From JBQCEE01 sp051960575 (GTDB taxonomy: Bacteria > Actinomycetota > Actinomycetes > Mycobacteriales > Jatrophihabitantaceae), in NCBI RefSeq assembly GCF_051960575.1, contig NZ_JBQCEE010000303.1, positions 1 to 13,342 of the forward strand: 13,342 nt of DNA, in the 5' to 3' direction. Within the stretch, counting starts at the first letter, position 1; every line of letters starts with the position of its first letter. Of the stretch, positions 4,811 through 12,231 are shown in pieces. The position numbers and the translations under genes are program-made. The notes under the pieces are model-generated. The model did not search any database and was not told where the DNA came from. It saw nothing but the letters and a program-made list of their open reading frames with translations.

Positions 4811-7800
4811 GTGGCTTCGTCCGCTCGTCTGCGCCTGTTGTCCCTACCCCTCACCCTCGCCGTCACGGCCGGCATGCTGGCGGCGGTGCCGCCCGCCGCG
4901 AACAGCGCGCCGCCACCGGACGACACGCCGGTGAAGCTCACGCCGAAGGGCGAGATCGCCGACGAGTTCCGCGGCGCCGACGAGACCCAGGCCGGCGTCG
5001 AGAAGCTCAAGGACGCCTACTACGCCACCCGCCTGCTCTCCGGCGACTCCCCCATCTCGCTGACCGAGGCCGCGAGCCTGCGCGGCAAGGCGCTGCAGGC
5101 GGCGCGCGGCACCGCGCACTCGGCGCCGCCGCGCGCGACCCGCGGCGGTGCGTGGACCAACCAGGGGCCCGCCCCGATCGTCCAGGTCGGCCGCACGACC
5201 AACACCTTCGAAGCGGTCTCCGGACGCACCACCGCACTCGTAATCCGCAACGACGGCACGATCATCCTCGGCGCGGCCCAGGGCGGCGTCTGGACCTACG
5301 ACCCGGCGAACGGCGGGACGTGGACGGCACGGTCGAACGCCGCCGACAGCCAGGCCGTCGGCGCGCTCGCCCTCGCCCCGAGCAACGACAAGATCGTCTA
5401 CATGGGCTCGGGTGAGGCGAACCTCGCCGGTGACAGCTACTACGGCGACGGCTTCTACCGGTCGACCGACGGCGGCATCACGTGGCAGCACGTGTCGACC
5501 CTGTTCACCGGGCAGGCGGTCGCGGCCATCGTCGTCGACCCGACCAACCCGCAGCACGTCTACGCGGCGACGGCGCGCGGTCGCGGTGGCTCGCACCGCA
5601 CGACCAGCCCGACGGCGCAGCCCTACGGAATCTACGAGTCGACCAACGGCGGCGCCACCTGGACGCTGCGCAAGGGCACGACCGACGAGTTCCACGGCGC
5701 CACCAACCTCGTGATGGACCCCCGGCACCCGAACGTCCTCTTCGCGTCCTTCTGGGGCGACGCAATCTACAAGTCGACCGACGGCGGCCGGCACTGGGCG
5801 ACCGCGATGAACGGTCTCCCGGCGGGTGACTTCAACGCGGCCGGCAGCCGGTTCGCGCTGACGATCAGTGACCCGGCCGGCGCCACCGCGCCGACGCTCT
5901 ACACCGGCTTCGACTACAACGTGGGTAGCGGCCGGCACCCCGCCGTGGTCTACAAGTCGACCGACGGGGGCGCGAACTGGGTGCAGACGGCGAACGGGTC
6001 CGGCATCAACTCCATCTCCGACTACTGCAGCACCCAGTGCTTCTACGACAACGTGCTCGCGGCCGATCCGTCGAACCCGAACACCATCTACGTGCTCGGC
6101 TGCTACGGCTACAACTTCAGCCCGGCGTCCGGCGGCATCTTCCGCTCGACCGACGGCGGTCAGACGTGGAAGAACCTCGGCTACGACCTGCACCCCGACT
6201 TCCACGCCTTCGCCTTCCAGGCCAACGACCTGTCGCACATCGCGATCGGCAACGACGGCGGTGTCTGGGACTCGCACACCGGCGGCGGCCGCACTGCGCC
6301 GACCGACCCGTTGTCGGCCGCCGACTGGCAGGACCTCAACGGCCAGGTGAACCCGAACACCGCGGCGCTGATCCACGCGACCGGGCTGTCGATCAGCCAG
6401 TTCGACTCGATCGCGGTCGTCCCGAACGTGCCGGGCCAGTACTGGGGTGGCACGCAGGACAACGGCACGCTGCGCAAGTCGACGGCCAACCAGCGCTGGT
6501 TCGACCAGTCGAGCGGTGACGGCGGCCAGGTCGTCGTCGACCAGACGACACCGAACACGGTCAACCCGGCCGTGCCGGCCTACGTCTTCGGCGAGTACTA
6601 CAGCATCTCGCCGTACCGCTTCGACCCGAGCGAGGCGAACACCTTCTTCGGCAACGAGCCGATCGACACAGGGATCGACCCGAACGACCGCTCGGAGTTC
6701 TACGTGCCGATGGTGCAGAACCGCGGTGACGTGAACCAGCTGTTCCTCGGCACCTACCGGCTCTACCGCACCGACAACGCCGAGGCGCCGAGCGCGGGCG
6801 ATGTCACGTGGTCGCCGATCAGTCCCGACCTGACGAGCGGGTGCACCGGCACCGCGCCGAACGGCGCGCGTGGCTGCCTCATCTCCGCGGTCGCGGTGGC
6901 CGACGGCGGCGACGGCGCGTACGTCGGCACCGACGAGGGCTGGATCCAGGTGAGCCCGAACGCCGTGACGTCCGACTCGCCGACCTGGACGCGGGTCGGG
7001 AAGGGCGTGCTGCCCGACCGTCCGGTGAACCAGATCGTCACCGACCGGTCGAACTGGCGCATCGCCTACGCGGCCTACGGCGGCTTCGCTGCCGCGACGC
7101 CGCACAACAGCGGCCACCTGTTCGCCACCAGCGACGGTGGCAAGCACTGGACGAACATCAGCGGCAACCTGCCCGACAGCCCGGTGAACACCGTCGTCGT
7201 CGACCCGGCCGACGCGAAGACGCTCTACGTCGGCACCGACGTCGGCACCTTCATCTCGACCAACGGCGGCAAGAAGTGGTTCGTGCTCGGCTCGGGCATG
7301 CCGGAGGTCGCCACGTGGCAGCTCGACTACGACGCCAGCCACGGCGTCCTGGTCGCCGGCACGCACGGACGCGGTGCCTACACGCTCACCAACGCCGCCG
7401 CTCGGCCGGCGCTGATCGTGTCGACCACCGACACCGGCAAGCCGGTCGGCCCGGGCAGCACCATCGACGAGACGATCACGGTCCGCAACATCGGCAACGC
7501 CGACGACACCGTCTCGATCACCGACCCCGTGCCGGCCTACACCAAGGTTTCGGTCGGCTCGGGCGGCTACGTCGGGGGCAAGAAGCTGCACTGGGACGGC
7601 GTGCAGGTGCCCGCAGGCGGCAGCGCGTCGGTCTCCTTCCAGCTGCGCATCGACCCGGCGCTGCCGGCCTCGGTGACGGCGATCGTGAACGACGGCGTCG
7701 TCGTCAAGGACGCGAACGGCGTCGCCACCACCGGCAGCCCGCACACGACGCCGCTCGCGCCGGCGCACGCCGCGACGGTCGAGCCGACCTCCGGGCTCGA

Positions 7801-8740
7801 GGGGGCGAAGGTCGGCACCAGCGCCACCTTCACCGAGCAGATCACCAACGACGGCTACAAGACCGACACCTACGCCGTCTCGGCGTCGGGCGGCGCGTGG
7901 CCGACCGCGGTGTACGACGCCACCTGCACCACGCCGATCACGGTCACCCCGACCGTGGCGGCCGGTGACACGACGACGGTGTGCGTCAAGGTGGACGTGC
8001 CGGCGAACGCCGCGGACAACGCCACGAACGACTCGTCGTTCACGGCCACGTCGACGAGCGATCCGTCGGTCACCGGCTCGGCGAGCCTGCGCACCATCGC
8101 CGTCGCGAGTGACACGCTGCTCGTCGACGAGGACACCAACAGTCCGGTCGACTCGGCGCCGTACTACAAGGCGGCGCTGGACGCGAACAACGTCACCTAC
8201 GGCTACTGGGACCTGTCGGTGAACCCGACGATCCCCGAGTCGTACCTGGCGGCGCACCACAACGTCGTGTGGTTCACGGGCAACAGCTACCCCGGACCGA
8301 TCACGCCGTACGAGCGCGAGCTGGCGGCCTTCCTCGACGGTGGCGGACGACTGCTCATGTCGGGTCAGGACATCCTCGACCAGGCGGCGGGCACGACCCC
8401 GTTCGTGCACGACTACCTGCACATTGACTGGGACGGCTCGGAGGCGCAGAACGACAAGTCGACCGCGGACGTGCACGGTGTCGCCGGCAGTCCGGTCACG
8501 GCCGGGATCGGCGCGGTGCCGCTCGACCACTCGGTGCTCCAGGCGAACTTCGAGGACCAGGTCACCCCGATCGACCCGGCGACGGCGGCGTTCACCGACG
8601 ACACCGGTGCGACCGACGGCCTCACCGTGGCCGCCGGGGCGTACAAGGTCGAGTTCCTGGCCTTCCCGTTCGAGGCCTACGGCTCGGCTGCTGACAAGGC
8701 CGACCTGATGGGCCGGACCATCACCTGGTTCAACAGCTGA
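4811..8740 (+). CDS. Secreted multidomain Asp-box (BNR/sortilin-type) beta-propeller protein
   Basis: The 1309-residue product starts at GTG 4811 with GGAG six bases upstream. It has a signal peptide (hydrophobic core about 8-26, probable cleavage after NSA near 32). Seven Asp-box motifs of the S-T-D/N-G-G-x-x-W type begin near residues 218, 277, 322, 383, 446, 774 and 816, five clustered and two late, indicating BNR/VPS10-like propellers that commonly bind or cleave glycans. Residues about 866-985 resemble a CARDB/DUF11 Ig-like domain (ETITVRNIGNADDTVSITDP), and about 985-1095 a second Ig-like domain. The C-terminus (1101-1309) starts DTLLVDED and has a GGGRLLMSGQDI strand-loop at about 1177, resembling the glutamine-amidotransferase-like domain found at the end of some secreted peptidases. 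No LPxTG or membrane anchor is present, so it is probably released or wall-associated. Catalytic residues of sialidases cannot be identified, so enzymatic activity is uncertain. Confidence 0.85.
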   Translation: MASSARLRLLSLPLTLAVTAGMLAAVPPAANSAPPPDDTPVKLTPKGEIADEFRGADETQAGVEKLKDAYYATRLLSGDSPISLTEAASLRGKALQAARGTAHSAPPRATRGGAWTNQGPAPIVQVGRTTNTFEAVSGRTTALVIRNDGTIILGAAQGGVWTYDPANGGTWTARSNAADSQAVGALALAPSNDKIVYMGSGEANLAGDSYYGDGFYRSTDGGITWQHVSTLFTGQAVAAIVVDPTNPQHVYAATARGRGGSHRTTSPTAQPYGIYESTNGGATWTLRKGTTDEFHGATNLVMDPRHPNVLFASFWGDAIYKSTDGGRHWATAMNGLPAGDFNAAGSRFALTISDPAGATAPTLYTGFDYNVGSGRHPAVVYKSTDGGANWVQTANGSGINSISDYCSTQCFYDNVLAADPSNPNTIYVLGCYGYNFSPASGGIFRSTDGGQTWKNLGYDLHPDFHAFAFQANDLSHIAIGNDGGVWDSHTGGGRTAPTDPLSAADWQDLNGQVNPNTAALIHATGLSISQFDSIAVVPNVPGQYWGGTQDNGTLRKSTANQRWFDQSSGDGGQVVVDQTTPNTVNPAVPAYVFGEYYSISPYRFDPSEANTFFGNEPIDTGIDPNDRSEFYVPMVQNRGDVNQLFLGTYRLYRTDNAEAPSAGDVTWSPISPDLTSGCTGTAPNGARGCLISAVAVADGGDGAYVGTDEGWIQVSPNAVTSDSPTWTRVGKGVLPDRPVNQIVTDRSNWRIAYAAYGGFAAATPHNSGHLFATSDGGKHWTNISGNLPDSPVNTVVVDPADAKTLYVGTDVGTFISTNGGKKWFVLGSGMPEVATWQLDYDASHGVLVAGTHGRGAYTLTNAAARPALIVSTTDTGKPVGPGSTIDETITVRNIGNADDTVSITDPVPAYTKVSVGSGGYVGGKKLHWDGVQVPAGGSASVSFQLRIDPALPASVTAIVNDGVVVKDANGVATTGSPHTTPLAPAHAATVEPTSGLEGAKVGTSATFTEQITNDGYKTDTYAVSASGGAWPTAVYDATCTTPITVTPTVAAGDTTTVCVKVDVPANAADNATNDSSFTATSTSDPSVTGSASLRTIAVASDTLLVDEDTNSPVDSAPYYKAALDANNVTYGYWDLSVNPTIPESYLAAHHNVVWFTGNSYPGPITPYERELAAFLDGGGRLLMSGQDILDQAAGTTPFVHDYLHIDWDGSEAQNDKSTADVHGVAGSPVTAGIGAVPLDHSVLQANFEDQVTPIDPATAAFTDDTGATDGLTVAAGAYKVEFLAFPFEAYGSAADKADLMGRTITWFNS

Positions 8741-8745
8741 CACCC

Positions 8746-8772
8746 GGTCGGGCGCGGCCTCCGCGCCCGACC
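8746..8772 (+). terminator. 12-bp GC hairpin after the Asp-box protein gene
   Basis: GGTCGGGCGCGG (8746-8757) and CCGCGCCCGACC (8761-8772) pair perfectly around a CCT loop. It starts five bases after the TGA at 8738-8740. There is no T-tract, as is common for actinomycete terminators. Confidence 0.7.
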
Positions 8773-8786
8773 GCACAGCAGCGACG

Positions 8787-8817
8787 AACGCCCCCGGCCG
8801 ACCGGCCCGGGGGCGTT
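8787..8817. terminator. Second, bidirectional-type terminator hairpin
   Basis: AACGCCCCCGG (8787-8797) pairs with CCGGGGGCGTT (8807-8817) over 11 bp, with a 9-base loop. The AA/TT ends and the following CTGT give it an intrinsic-terminator look. With the hairpin at 8746 it should isolate the protease gene, so that gene probably has its own promoter in 8818-8897. Confidence 0.7.
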
Positions 8818-8897
8818 CTGTCCGATCGGCCGATTGCGGCCCCCAGCTGCGCTGTGTCACCGTTCGGCACGTCGTCGCCTCGACCCCAGGAGCGTCC

Positions 8898-10892
8898 GTG
8901 CCGGTCATGTCCCGCCGACCGGTGCTGCGCGCACCGGTGACGCTGGCGCTTGTCGCCGTGCTGGCCGCGCTCGCCGCGAGCGGCGGGGTCGACGCCGCCG
9001 CAGCGACGGCACCGACCTCGACGTCCGTGGCACCCGCCTGCGACCGGGACGTGCCGCCGGGCGTCATGACCTGCTTCGCGCTGCGCCGCACGGACGCGGG
9101 CGTGGCGCGACCGATGGTCATGTCCCCCGCGACCTCGCCGGCCGGGTACGGGCCGTCCTCGCTGCAGAGCGCTTACGGCACCGTCTCGGCGTCCGCCACC
9201 GGGGGCACCGGCCGGCGGGTGTTCGTCGTCGATGCCTACGACGACCCGACCGCCGAGGCCGACCTCGCCGTCTACCGCGCGCAGTACGGCCTGCCGGCGT
9301 GCACCACCGCGAACGGCTGCTTCGCGAAGATCGACCAGCGCAGCGACGCCGGCCCCCTGCCCGCGGCGGACGGCGGCTGGGCCGCCGAGGAGTCGCTCGA
9401 TCTGGACATGGTGTCCGCCATCTGCCCGAACTGCTCGATCACCCTCGTCGAGGCCGACAGCGCCGACGGATCGGACCTGTACGCCGCAGTCGAGCTGGCG
9501 ACGGCGCTCGGCGCGAAGTACGTGTCGATGAGCTGGGGCGGCGCCGAGTACTCCGGTGAGACCGCCGACGACACCCAGGTCTTCGCGCCCGGCGGGGTCG
9601 TCTACACCGCGTCGACCGGCGACAACGGGTACGGGGTCTCGTACCCGGCGGCCAGCCCGCGGGTGATCGCCGTCGGCGGCACGCACCTCGTGGCTGCTGC
9701 CGGCACCCGCGGTTGGGACGAGACCGCCTGGTCAGGAGCGGGCTCGGGCTGCTCGGTCGTCGAGCCGAAGCCGGACTGGCAGCAGACGGCGGTGCCGGAC
9801 AGCGTCTGCGCCGGCCGCGCCGTCGCCGACGTCAGTGCGGACGCCGATCCGGCGACCGGCGTCGCGGTGTACGCGACCTCCACGACGTACCCGGGCTGGG
9901 GCGTCTACGGGGGTACCTCGGCCTCGGCGCCGATGATCGCGGCGATGGCGGCGCTCGCGGGCCCACCGGCCGCCGCCTCGGCGCCGGTCGGAACGATGTA
10001 CGGGCACGCCGCCTCGTTCGTCGACGTCACGTCGGGCTCGAACGGGCTGTGCCTGCCCCTGCCGCTGTGCACGGCGGGCGCGGGATGGGACGGCCCGACC
10101 GGCCTCGGCGCACCCACCGGCCCGGCGGTGTTCGACACCGGCCCGGTCACGGCGCCCGACCCGGTGCCGCCCGCGACGCCGACGCTGTCGATCACCGCAC
10201 CGCGCGCCTGGACGACGAACGCCGGCTGGGCGACGAGCCTGCAGCTCGCGGCGATCGATGCACGGCAGCAACCGGTGACCTGGTCGGCGTCGGGCCTGCC
10301 GGGCGGGCTGGCCATCGACCCGGCGACGGGCCGCATCGCCGGCACACCGCGTGCCGCCGGCCGCTCGACCGTGACGGTCCACGCCGCCGACCGCCTCGGG
10401 GGGAACGCCACGGCCACTTTCACCTGGACGGTGGCGCCGAACCCGTGCGTCCCGAACGCCGTCTCGAACGCGGGCTTCGAGACCGGTCTCGCGCGGTGGT
10501 CGTCGTCCGCCGTCGCGGTGCCGACGCGCCGCAGCAGCGCGCACAGCGGCATCCGGCACGCCGTGCTCGGCGGCACGGGCACGGCCCACCTGTCGACACT
10601 CGCGCAGACGATCACCGTGCCGGCCGGGTGCGCGGCGACGCTGGCCTGGTGGGTGCGGATCGCGAGCAACGATCACACCGGACGCGTGCACGACACCCTC
10701 ACGGTCACCGTCGACGGCCGCACCGTCGCTACGGCGTCGAACCGGGACGCATCGGCCCGCTGGGCCCGCCGCACGATCACGCTGCCTGGGACGGCGCGGC
10801 GGACGCTCACCATCCGGTTCGCGGCACGCGAGAACCGCGGTCTCGCCACGGCCTTCAACCTCGACGACGTGGTGCTCGCGCTGCGGCACTGA
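8898..10892 (+). CDS. Secreted sedolisin-family (S53) serine-carboxyl peptidase with Ig-like and jelly-roll C-terminal domains
   Basis: The 664-residue product starts at GTG 8898 with AGGAG five bases upstream; ATG 8907 is a less well-spaced alternative. A signal peptide covers about 1-36. The catalytic region (about 80-415) shows the sedolisin residues: E164 and D168 in EESLDLDM, oxyanion Asp242 in STGDNG and nucleophile Ser341 in GGTSASAP. The calcium-binding end is seen as D376-V377 plus AGAGWDGPTGLG near 395-406. S53 enzymes often carry a long N-terminal prodomain; only about 40 residues with a Cys pair precede the catalytic region here, as in a common actinobacterial subgroup. Residues about 430-515 resemble a putative Ig (He_PIG-like) domain (GLPGGLAIDPATGRIAGTP). 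The last 145 residues (NAGFETGLARWSS...FNLDDVVL) look like a carbohydrate-binding-type jelly roll. Likely role: extracellular proteolysis. It converges on the SDR gene with a 21-base gap. Confidence 0.9.
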   Translation: MPVMSRRPVLRAPVTLALVAVLAALAASGGVDAAAATAPTSTSVAPACDRDVPPGVMTCFALRRTDAGVARPMVMSPATSPAGYGPSSLQSAYGTVSASATGGTGRRVFVVDAYDDPTAEADLAVYRAQYGLPACTTANGCFAKIDQRSDAGPLPAADGGWAAEESLDLDMVSAICPNCSITLVEADSADGSDLYAAVELATALGAKYVSMSWGGAEYSGETADDTQVFAPGGVVYTASTGDNGYGVSYPAASPRVIAVGGTHLVAAAGTRGWDETAWSGAGSGCSVVEPKPDWQQTAVPDSVCAGRAVADVSADADPATGVAVYATSTTYPGWGVYGGTSASAPMIAAMAALAGPPAAASAPVGTMYGHAASFVDVTSGSNGLCLPLPLCTAGAGWDGPTGLGAPTGPAVFDTGPVTAPDPVPPATPTLSITAPRAWTTNAGWATSLQLAAIDARQQPVTWSASGLPGGLAIDPATGRIAGTPRAAGRSTVTVHAADRLGGNATATFTWTVAPNPCVPNAVSNAGFETGLARWSSSAVAVPTRRSSAHSGIRHAVLGGTGTAHLSTLAQTITVPAGCAATLAWWVRIASNDHTGRVHDTLTVTVDGRTVATASNRDASARWARRTITLPGTARRTLTIRFAARENRGLATAFNLDDVVLALRH

Positions 10893-10913
10893 CCCTGCCG
10901 CCGGCTGGTTCCG

Positions 10914-11600
10914 TCAGAAGTCGCCGGACTCGAGCTCGGCCTCGTCCGCGCGCAGCGCGGCCACGATGCGAGCGGCGACGTCGGCCGGCGCCTTGCCCTC
11001 GCCCAGCTTCGGTGCGGCGCCCGCGATCGGGCGCGTCGCGAGCCCGGTCTCGGTGTGCGGCGGGCGCACGTCGAGCACGCGGATGCCGGCGCGGCGCAGT
11101 TCGCGCGCCACGGCGCGGTCGAAGGCGGTGAGCGCCGCCTTGGACGCGGCGTAGGCGGCCATGCCGGGCAGCGGCGTCTCGGCGACGACCGCGCTGAGGT
11201 TGACGATCGCGCCCCCGCGGCGCAGCTGTGGCGTCGCCTCGCGCACCAGCCGCACGGGCGCGATGAGGTTGACGAGCAGCAGTTGGTCCAGGGTGTCGTC
11301 GTCGAGCTCGGCCGCCGGGCCGAACGCCACCACACCCGCGGCGTCGATCAGCGCGTCGAGGGCGCCACCCGCGGCCACGGCAGCCGCGACGATGCGCGCC
11401 GGCACGCCCGGATCGACCAGGTCGACCACCTGCTGCGACACGACCGAGGGGCCGAGTTCGCCGGCAGTCGCGGCGAGGCGGCCGGCGTCGCGCCCGACCA
11501 GGCTCAGGCGCGCGCCCTCGGCCGCGAGGTGCGCGGCGATCGCCGAGCCGAGGCCGCCGGTGGCGCCGACGACGAGGACGTGAGCACCCGACAGTTCCAC
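10914..11600 (-). CDS. SDR-family NAD(P)-dependent oxidoreductase
   Basis: This is a classical short-chain dehydrogenase of 228 residues. The cofactor motif is VVGATGGLG with Gly12, Gly16 and Gly18. Asn111 (VNLIAP), Ser136 (VNLSAV) and Tyr150/Lys154 (YAASK) form the catalytic tetrad. Arg37 after the second strand suggests NADP(H). The substrate cannot be inferred. I chose GTG 11600 because it gives the usual short lead before the first beta strand and has AGG eight bases upstream. A GTG at 11642 would add 14 residues (MQRVPPAPLWQARR) but has no ribosome binding site. It lies 95 bases downstream of the small exported-protein gene on the same strand and converges with the S53 gene. No terminator is obvious in the 21-base gap. 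Confidence 0.88.
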   Translation of the reverse strand: MELSGAHVLVVGATGGLGSAIAAHLAAEGARLSLVGRDAGRLAATAGELGPSVVSQQVVDLVDPGVPARIVAAAVAAGGALDALIDAAGVVAFGPAAELDDDTLDQLLLVNLIAPVRLVREATPQLRRGGAIVNLSAVVAETPLPGMAAYAASKAALTAFDRAVARELRRAGIRVLDVRPPHTETGLATRPIAGAAPKLGEGKAPADVAARIVAALRADEAELESGDF

Positions 11601-11695
11601 GCGACGAGCCTGCCAGAGCGGTGCCGGCGGCACGCGCTGCACAGGATCGGTCGAGGCGCGACCCGCCGCGCGGGCCGCGCCCCCGACCGGGCGGA

Positions 11696-12115
11696 TCAGC
11701 TGACGGTCAGCGTGATGACCGCGCTGTGCGAGCCCTTGTAGGTCGACGTCTTCACGAAGACGACCTCGTACTGCTCCTTGTGCCCCTTGCGCGCGCCGGG
11801 CAGCACCGTGAACGTCGTCCGGCCCTTCGCGTCCGTCGTGCGGGTCTGGACGACGGTGAACCGCTGCGCCGTGTGGGGGGCACGCTTCTCGAGCAGCACC
11901 GTCTCGCCCGCGAGCGCCTTGCGACCCGACTTGAGCGTCGCGGTGAGGGTGTCCTTGTGCTTCGGCGCGACCGTGGCGTGCGCGGCGTGCAGGGTGATGC
12001 TCGTCGGCTTCAGGGTCGTCGGCGTGGCGGCCTGGGCGGACGCGGCGCCGGCCAGCGCGGCGGCGGCGGCGGCAACGGCGAGGGAACCGATGACTAGGGG
12101 GCTCTTCTTCGACAC
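11696..12115 (-). CDS. Small exported protein with a single Ig-like beta domain
   Basis: The 139-residue product starts at GTG 12113-12115, preceded by AAGGAG eight bases upstream. A longer frame runs back to 12298, but its extra 61 residues are Arg-rich and it would overlap the ROK gene, so the GTG is preferred. Residues 1-29 are a signal peptide (KK, then an Ala-rich core, cleavage after AQA). The mature 110 residues (TTLKPTSITLHAAHATVAPKHKD... to VITLTVS) show the alternating pattern of one bacterial Ig-like fold, with TLTATLKSG and TTDAKGRTTFTV typical of Big-type domains. There is no anchor motif. It is rich in Lys and His. I do not recognise a specific family; a secreted adhesin-like or ligand-binding domain is possible. 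Confidence 0.8.
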   Translation of the reverse strand: MSKKSPLVIGSLAVAAAAAALAGAASAQAATPTTLKPTSITLHAAHATVAPKHKDTLTATLKSGRKALAGETVLLEKRAPHTAQRFTVVQTRTTDAKGRTTFTVLPGARKGHKEQYEVVFVKTSTYKGSHSAVITLTVS

Positions 12116-12188
12116 AGTGGCATCTCCTTCGGTAGGGGCGGTTCGGGGTGAACCGGCACGGACGCTAGGAACGCGCTTCTGTGCGACC

Positions 12189-12214
12189 GCTGACGCGGAC
12201 AGGTCGCGGTCAGC
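12189..12214 (-). terminator. Hairpin after the ROK regulator gene
   Basis: GCTGACGCG (12189-12197) and CGCGGTCAGC (12205-12214) form a 9-bp stem with one bulged base and a 7-base loop, 18 bases downstream of the ROK stop codon. There is no T-tract. It could instead be an operator for the small exported-protein gene, whose start is 74 bases further on. Confidence 0.4.
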
Positions 12215-12231
12215 CGAACAACAGCGGATGC

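Noticed and set aside
3550..5415. A 621-codon plus-strand frame and a 212-codon Gly-rich plus-strand frame (3872-4510) across the Pro-rich gene
   Set aside because: The minus strand gives a coherent signal peptide, octapeptide rod and membrane segment. The plus frames only mirror the repeats (GGSVGTE) and run into the next gene out of frame.
4844..9121. A 1425-codon open frame on the minus strand, opposite the Asp-box protein gene
   Set aside because: Its translation is an Arg/Val/Gly-rich string without domains, signal or plausible start, as expected antisense to GC-rich coding sequence. The plus strand carries clear domains and a signal peptide.
11656..11692. Possible terminator of the small exported-protein gene in the GC-rich stretch after its stop
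   Set aside because: Self-complementary GCGCGG/CCGCGC runs are present, but the only perfect arms leave a one-base loop and no single stable stem stands out.
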